Below are positions 59,348 to 64,000 of a DNA stretch of 64,000 nt, piece after piece. The stretch is from Litoribaculum gwangyangense (GTDB taxonomy: Bacteria > Bacteroidota > Bacteroidia > Flavobacteriales > Flavobacteriaceae). Both the position numbers and the translations under genes were made by a program. The DNA is taken from contig NZ_BAABJW010000005.1 in NCBI RefSeq assembly GCF_039543505.1, forward strand, positions 1 through 64,000, in the 5' to 3' direction. Under the pieces are notes generated by a model, which worked only from the letters and a program-made list of their open reading frames with translations, was not told the origin of the DNA and did not search any database. Position 1 is the stretch's first letter. Every line of letters begins with the position of its first letter.

Positions 59348-61077
59348 TAAATAAGCTTCATGTCTTTTAAAATATCTTCAGCTTTTTTGTCAAGTTTAGC
59401 TTCTGTTTCTTTAAAATCGGCGACATTATTTAATTTCGTATTTACACTTACATAAAATTTTATTTTAGGTTCTGTTCCGCTCGGTCTTAAAGCTACTTGA
59501 CTACCGTCTTCTAAGTGATAAATTATCACATTGGATTTTGGGATATCTATAATGGTATCTTCGCCCGTCACTAAATTTTTTGAAATTGATAAGTCGTAAT
59601 CCTCAATTTTCATCACTTTGGAACCGTTTACTATTTTATGAGGGTTCTCACGAGCATCTGTCATCATTTGTTTGATTTCTTGTGCGCCTTCTATACCCTT
59701 TTTGGTAAGTGACACCAATTTTTCTTTGTAGCAACCGTGTTCTACATAAAGTTTTAAAAGTTCTTCATAAAATGAACTTCCATTTGACTTTGAAATCGCA
59801 GCAATTTCGCATGCTAAGAGGGTAGAAGTCACCGCATCCTTATCACGAACAAAATCACCTACCATATAGCCAAAACTTTCCTCGCCACCACCAATAAAAT
59901 CTAATTCTGGGAAATCATGGATTAATTTAGCTATCCATTTAAAACCAGTTAAAACAATTTTGCTCTCAACACCATATGCATCTGCCAGTTTGTTTAGCAT
60001 CGGTGTTGAAACTATGGTTGATGCAATAAATTCTTTACCTTTTATTTTGCCTTCGGATTTCCATTTTTTTAATAGGAAATCGGTCATCATGAGCATCGTT
60101 TGATTTCCGTTTAAAAGCTGTAATTGATTTTCTGAGTTGCGCACTGCAACACCTAATCTGTCACAATCTGGGTCTGTACCAATAACGATGTCGGCATTAA
60201 CTTTTTCAGCTAATTCTAAAGCCATTTTTAAAGCAGCCGGTTCTTCTGGGTTAGGAGATGCGACCGTTGGAAAAGCTCCATTGGGAACCTCTTGTTCTTT
60301 TACAATATGTACATTTTTGTAACCAGCACGTTTTAAAGTTTCTGGAACAGCGGTAATGGATGTTCCATGAAGCGATGTAAAAACGATGGTTAAATTATCT
60401 TTTGCTAATTGTGTCGCGCCTACACTGCCGTTTTTTACGGAAGCATCGATAAAGACATCATCAACATCTTTTGCTATATTATGAATTAGACTTGGGTTAG
60501 GTTTGAATTTAATATTTGAATAATTTACTTGATTGATGACTTTGATAACAGCATCGTCATGAGGTGGTACTAATTGCCCGCCATCTTGCCAATATACTTT
60601 GTAACCATTGTATTCTGGGGGATTATGAGAAGCCGTTAAAACAATACCGCAATGGCAATTTAAGTGTTTTACAGCAAATGATAACTCAGGTGTAGGGCGC
60701 AAATCTTCAAATAAATACACCTCAATACCATTTGCAGAAAACACATCGGCAACTACCTTTGCTAAGGTTTTACTATTATGTCTGCAATCATAAGCAATTA
60801 CGGCTTTTGGAGTTTCATTAGGGAACTGTTTGTGTAAATAATCACTTAATCCTTGCGTACTTTTACCAAGTGTATATTTATTTATCCGGTTAGTGCCAAC
60901 ACCCATGATTCCGCGCATGCCACCAGTTCCAAATTCTAAGTCTTTATAAAAACTTTCCTGTATGTCTTTTGGATTGTTTGCAATACTATCCTTGATAATG
61001 CTTTGGGTATCAGTGTCAAAAGTTGGTGTTAACCAAGCGTTTATTCGCTCTAAAATTTTTGGTTCAATGTATATCAT
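59347..61077 (-). CDS. phosphoglucomutase/phosphomannomutase
   Basis: 576 residues in four alpha-D-phosphohexomutase domains. Visible are the phosphoserine loop TASHNPPEYNGYKVYW (about 148-163), the magnesium loop GTDPDCDRLG (about 299-308), the sugar loop GGEESFGYM and the phosphate loop RPSGTEPKIKFYV near the C-terminus. It interconverts hexose 1- and 6-phosphates for sugar nucleotide synthesis. The length fits the PgcA/PgmB-like group. The exporter gene follows with a 1 nt overlap. Confidence 0.95.
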   Translation of the reverse strand: MIYIEPKILERINAWLTPTFDTDTQSIIKDSIANNPKDIQESFYKDLEFGTGGMRGIMGVGTNRINKYTLGKSTQGLSDYLHKQFPNETPKAVIAYDCRHNSKTLAKVVADVFSANGIEVYLFEDLRPTPELSFAVKHLNCHCGIVLTASHNPPEYNGYKVYWQDGGQLVPPHDDAVIKVINQVNYSNIKFKPNPSLIHNIAKDVDDVFIDASVKNGSVGATQLAKDNLTIVFTSLHGTSITAVPETLKRAGYKNVHIVKEQEVPNGAFPTVASPNPEEPAALKMALELAEKVNADIVIGTDPDCDRLGVAVRNSENQLQLLNGNQTMLMMTDFLLKKWKSEGKIKGKEFIASTIVSTPMLNKLADAYGVESKIVLTGFKWIAKLIHDFPELDFIGGGEESFGYMVGDFVRDKDAVTSTLLACEIAAISKSNGSSFYEELLKLYVEHGCYKEKLVSLTKKGIEGAQEIKQMMTDARENPHKIVNGSKVMKIEDYDLSISKNLVTGEDTIIDIPKSNVIIYHLEDGSQVALRPSGTEPKIKFYVSVNTKLNNVADFKETEAKLDKKAEDILKDMKLI

Positions 61078-61176
61078 AATAATTCTCTAATTATAATTTC
61101 AAATTTAAACAATTGAGTGTAATAACTTTTAAAAAAATCATTGTTTTGAATTTCATTAAAGTATTTTAATGCCTTG

Positions 61177-62127
61177 TTAATTTAAATTTAATTCATCTTT
61201 AATTAAATAACGTTTTTTGTCTGGTCTGTTACGTAATATAATTTCTCCTAAAAAACCAGCAACAAAAAATTGGGAGCCAATAACCATTGTAGAAAGAGCT
61301 AGGTAGAATTGAGGGCGCTGGGTTATGAGTCTTCCGGAAGGATTTAAAAATAATTTATCAATACCTAAATATAATGAAAAACTAAAACCAATGGCAAACA
61401 TAATAACGCCCAAAGCACCAAATAAATGCATTGGTCGCTTGCCAAAACGAGATAAAAACCAAATAGTGATTAAATCGAGAAACCCATGTACAAAACGGTT
61501 CATGCCAAATTTTGTTTCCCCATACTTTCTGGCTTGATGTTGCACCACTTTTTCACCAATTTTAGTAAATCCCGCATTTTTTGAAAGCAAAGGTATGTAG
61601 CGATGCATTTCGCCATTAACATCAATATTTTTAACTACATCAATATTGTAAGCTTTGAGGCCGCAATTAAAGTCATTAAGCTTGACACCTGAAGTTTTTC
61701 GCGCTGCCCAATTAAACAATTTGGAGGGTAAGTTTTTTGATATAACCGAGTCGAAACGTTTTTTTTTCCAACCAGAAACCAAATCGAATCCCTCATTTTT
61801 TATCATATTGTAAAGTTCGGGTATTTCATCTGGATTGTCCTGTAAATCGGCATCCATAGTTATTACTACATCGCCTTTGGCTTTTTCAAAACCAGCATGT
61901 AAAGCTTGAGATTTTCCATAGTTTTTTAAAAATCGTATGCCTTTTACCTGTTTATCCTTAAGGGAAAGTTCTGAGATAATTTTCCACGAATTGTCAGTGC
62001 TGCCATCATCAATGAAGATAATTTCGAATGAAAAACGATTGGATTGCATAACTTTTGCAATCCAATCGTATAATTCGGTTAAAGAATCTTGTTCGTTGAG
62101 TAGTGGTATGACTACTGATATATTCAT
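61177..62127 (-). CDS. family 2 glycosyltransferase, DPM1/GtrB type
   Basis: 316 residues. The GT-A catalytic domain (1-225) has VIPLLNEQDSL at the N-terminus, the DxD-type motif MDADLQDNPDEI and the later QHQARKYGETKFG. Two membrane helices follow (about 232-256 and 267-290), as in undecaprenyl- or dolichyl-phosphate sugar transferases. It probably moves a sugar from a nucleotide to a lipid phosphate carrier at the inner membrane. The DUF4199 gene lies 39 nt upstream on the same strand, a common pairing in Flavobacteria. Confidence 0.92.
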   Translation of the reverse strand: MNISVVIPLLNEQDSLTELYDWIAKVMQSNRFSFEIIFIDDGSTDNSWKIISELSLKDKQVKGIRFLKNYGKSQALHAGFEKAKGDVVITMDADLQDNPDEIPELYNMIKNEGFDLVSGWKKKRFDSVISKNLPSKLFNWAARKTSGVKLNDFNCGLKAYNIDVVKNIDVNGEMHRYIPLLSKNAGFTKIGEKVVQHQARKYGETKFGMNRFVHGFLDLITIWFLSRFGKRPMHLFGALGVIMFAIGFSFSLYLGIDKLFLNPSGRLITQRPQFYLALSTMVIGSQFFVAGFLGEIILRNRPDKKRYLIKDELNLN

Positions 62128-62166
62128 TTAAATAATTTCAATTTTAATATTTCAAAAATACTGAAT

Positions 62167-62700
62167 TTATGCTTGGTTTGGGTTATTTTTTTGTAAAGCA
62201 GCGGATAACAATAATCCAATAATACTTAAAGGAACTAAATAATTAAAATTCAAACCCTTAAAAACATTTGAAATAGAGTATAGGTTATTAGATTTGGCAG
62301 CATCAACAGTAGCTTCAATTTCTTCTGAGGGCTTTTTCATTTGTTCAAGCACTTCAACCATTTTTTCAATACTTTTTTCTTTTAATACTTCAGCTGAATC
62401 AGTATCAAAAAAATTAAATATGATATAACTTAGCATTGAACTTATAGTTAAACCTATTAAAACGGTCAGAAAATACAAAGAAAAACAATTTTTAAAAGAT
62501 AAAAACCCATGGAGCCGAATTTTAGTTTTTAAAATGGCAATAGCACCAAAAATAATGGCAATTAGGTAAATTGATATGCCATACCAAAAATTTACAAATA
62601 AATTCAAATCAGATATATAAGCAAAAAAGAATAGCAGTGATAGGCAAATACCTAAATAAACCCCATAATTTATAGCTTGCGATTTTAGTGACTTTTCCAT
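62167..62700 (-). CDS. DUF4199 membrane protein
   Basis: 177 residues with four membrane helices (about 13-33, 41-58, 73-93, 150-168) and a cytoplasmic or periplasmic amphipathic segment between the third and fourth. This matches the DUF4199 pattern, including the YGVYLGICLSLLFF start. The function is unknown; in Flavobacteria the family is regularly encoded next to the glycosyltransferase found here, which suggests a role in the same envelope process. Confidence 0.85.
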   Translation of the reverse strand: MEKSLKSQAINYGVYLGICLSLLFFFAYISDLNLFVNFWYGISIYLIAIIFGAIAILKTKIRLHGFLSFKNCFSLYFLTVLIGLTISSMLSYIIFNFFDTDSAEVLKEKSIEKMVEVLEQMKKPSEEIEATVDAAKSNNLYSISNVFKGLNFNYLVPLSIIGLLLSAALQKNNPNQA

Positions 62701-62814
62701 AATATCTTGCCAGTTTTAATAAGCTTAACGAGAGGTAAATATAGATACTAAAATGATAAATATTTTACTATAATAAAAAATAAAAAAAACTATTGCGAAT
62801 TTATAAAAATTACC

Positions 62815-62822
62815 TAAATTTG
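62815..62822 (+). promoter_or_regulatory. -7 promoter element of rpmE2
   Basis: TAAATTTG matches TAnnTTTG. A TTGC at 62793 is a possible -33 element at the usual distance. Transcription would begin about 30 nt before the rpmE2 start codon. Confidence 0.6.
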
Positions 62823-62858
62823 CACTTCCAAAATTGAAATGAATAAAAGCAATCAGCG

Positions 62859-63110
62859 ATGAGAAAAGGTATACATCCACAAAATTATAGAGTAGTAGCG
62901 TTTAAAGATATGTCTAATGATGATGTGTTTTTAACTAAATCTACTGCAGATACGAACGAAACAATTGAAGTTGATGGTGTAGAGTATCCATTAATTAAAA
63001 TGGAGATTTCCAGAACTTCGCATCCTTATTACACAGGTAAATCTAAATTGGTTGATACTGCTGGACGTATCGATAAATTCAAAAATAAATACTCTAAATT
63101 TAAAAAATAA
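62859..63110 (+). CDS. rpmE2: 50S ribosomal protein L31, type B
   Basis: 83 residues. The start MRKGIHPQNYRVVAFKDMS and the YPLIKMEISRTSHPYYTGKS segment, with a C-terminal FKNKYSKFKK, identify L31. It lacks the CxxC zinc motif of the A form, so it is the zinc-independent type B. It binds the 50S subunit at the intersubunit bridge. It is monocistronic, with a promoter element upstream and a strong terminator. Confidence 0.97.
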   Translation: MRKGIHPQNYRVVAFKDMSNDDVFLTKSTADTNETIEVDGVEYPLIKMEISRTSHPYYTGKSKLVDTAGRIDKFKNKYSKFKK

Positions 63111-63131
63111 TTTAAGAGACATATTATATTT

Positions 63132-63162
63132 AAAAAGCCTTTCAATACTGAAAGGCTTTTTT
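63132..63162 (+). terminator. terminator of rpmE2
   Basis: AAAAAGCCTTTC and GAAAGGCTTTTTT form a 12 bp stem with a 6 nt loop, ending in a T-run. It is bidirectional in form. Confidence 0.88.
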
Positions 63163-63253
63163 ATTATATTCAATTCATCTATTTTTGTTCAAACTAAAGT
63201 GACAAGTTATAAGTGAAAACTTCTAACTTCAAGCTTCTAACTTCCAACTTTTT

Positions 63254-64000
63254 ATGAACTACATTCTTTTTGATGGGCCCTCTCGAAATAACTTATTGCC
63301 ATTTACATTTACACGTCCTGTTGCAGATATCCGAGTTGGTATATTAACCATTCGTGAAAAGTGGGAAACGTTTTTAGATTCTACCACTACAACAGTCACC
63401 GAGGATTATCTTTCTGAAAAATATCCGATGGTTGAAATGGACGAAAATGTCATTATAAATGCTGCCTACCTGCCAAATTTGGAATTGGTTGAAATGGTTA
63501 AGGAGTTAAAAGAGAATCAAGCTATCTTTAAGGGAGAGGATGTTATTGCATTTTTTACAAAGGAAGCACAAGAAGATATAGATTTTGGAACATTTGAAGC
63601 GATTGAGTTTAATGATGAAGCTATTAAAATAGAACATACTTGGGACATTTTTTCAAAAAATGGTGAAGCCATTCAAGAAGATTTTATCTTAATAACCACC
63701 AATCGAAAATCTAAACCCATACCATCTAGCAATAATGTTATTGCCGCAGAAAATATTTTTATTGAAGAAGGTGCTAAATTAGAATTTACAACACTAAATG
63801 CCACCAATGGCCCTATTTATATTGGTAAAGATGCTGAAATTATGGAAGGTTCTTTAATTAGAGGTCCATTGGCATTGTGTGACCATGCTTCTATAAAATT
63901 AGGTGCAAAAATTTATGGTCCTACTACAGTGGGGCCTCATAGTAAAGTTGGAGGCGAGGTGAATAACTCAGTCATTTTTGGGTATTCCAATAAAGGACAT
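63254..64000 (+). CDS. GlmU-like putative sugar nucleotidyltransferase, 3' end cut by window
   Basis: 249 codons are visible from ATG 63254 (MNYILFDGPSRNNLLPFTFT) with no stop. The N-terminal part resembles the nucleotidyltransferase-like domain of the Bacteroidota GlmU family protein (TRPVADIRVGILTIREKW is the expected variant of the nucleotide loop). From about residue 165 a left-handed beta-helix with hexapeptide repeats begins (ENIFIEEGAKLEF, IYIGKDAEIMEGSLI, TVGPHSKVGGEV). It probably links a nucleotide to a sugar phosphate, but this group lacks clear proof of substrate. The gene is preceded by an AACTTC-type simple repeat. Confidence 0.88.
   Translation, partial: MNYILFDGPSRNNLLPFTFTRPVADIRVGILTIREKWETFLDSTTTTVTEDYLSEKYPMVEMDENVIINAAYLPNLELVEMVKELKENQAIFKGEDVIAFFTKEAQEDIDFGTFEAIEFNDEAIKIEHTWDIFSKNGEAIQEDFILITTNRKSKPIPSSNNVIAAENIFIEEGAKLEFTTLNATNGPIYIGKDAEIMEGSLIRGPLALCDHASIKLGAKIYGPTTVGPHSKVGGEVNNSVIFGYSNKGH

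Overview
The window is AT-rich and looks like a chromosomal segment of a Bacteroidota bacterium, most likely a marine-type Flavobacteriaceae. The evidence is a fused CcoN-CcoO oxidase subunit, type IX secretion (T9SS) sorting tails, TAnnTTTG promoter elements, LytTR two-component genes beside a TonB-type outer-membrane protein, a large PurL and MoxR/VWA pairs. I see no rRNA, tRNA, CRISPR array or transposase.

Region 1 (1-6924) is the accessory part and the most unusual. It is an integron-like array: seven small gene units (the outermost cut by the window edge) separated by foldable 118-200 bp sites (A-G), with a tyrosine recombinase at one end. Each complete unit begins with GTT plus 7 variable bases and ends with the reverse complement of its own 9-10 bp, which is the integron cassette rule. 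The sites share a polarity, and several carry inner hairpins with GCGA or GAGA loops. Six of the seven cassette genes run away from the recombinase, and one T9SS-secreted leucine-rich repeat protein is reversed. Cargo is mostly lipoproteins, membrane proteins and proteins of unknown function. The recombinase lacks an obvious IntI-specific insertion and is transcribed toward the array.

Region 2 (7168-16256) holds the debris of a sigma/anti-sigma pair, sodC, a hemN-uspA operon, and a TetR-ABC-HlyD-TolC export operon whose ATPase has lost most catalytic motifs apart from Walker A.

Region 3 (16349-25828) is a complete cbb3 oxidase locus: fixI, ccoS, fused ccoNO, ccoQ, mono-haem ccoP, ccoG, fixH and a TauE/SafE-like protein, next to a Crp/Fnr regulator. 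Palindromes of the form ATGAY-N4-RTCAT lie upstream of hemN, ccoS and the regulator. At hemN and ccoS their distance to the predicted -7 box is identical, suggesting one low-oxygen regulon.

Region 4 (25917-37119) has a VWA/MoxR pair, a LytS/LytTR pair divergent from an outer-membrane barrel protein, a YdeI-like protein and two secreted peptidases. Region 5 (37225-45524) is fatty-acid degradation: a MarR-fadN-fadA-fadE operon with a perfect operator palindrome, plus an acyl-CoA synthetase. Region 6 (45743-64000) is mostly housekeeping: ppdK, purL, a T9SS endonuclease with a frameshifted tail, an RsmB-like methyltransferase, a sigma factor operon, an MsbA-like exporter, phosphoglucomutase, a glycosyltransferase, rpmE2 and the start of a GlmU-like gene.
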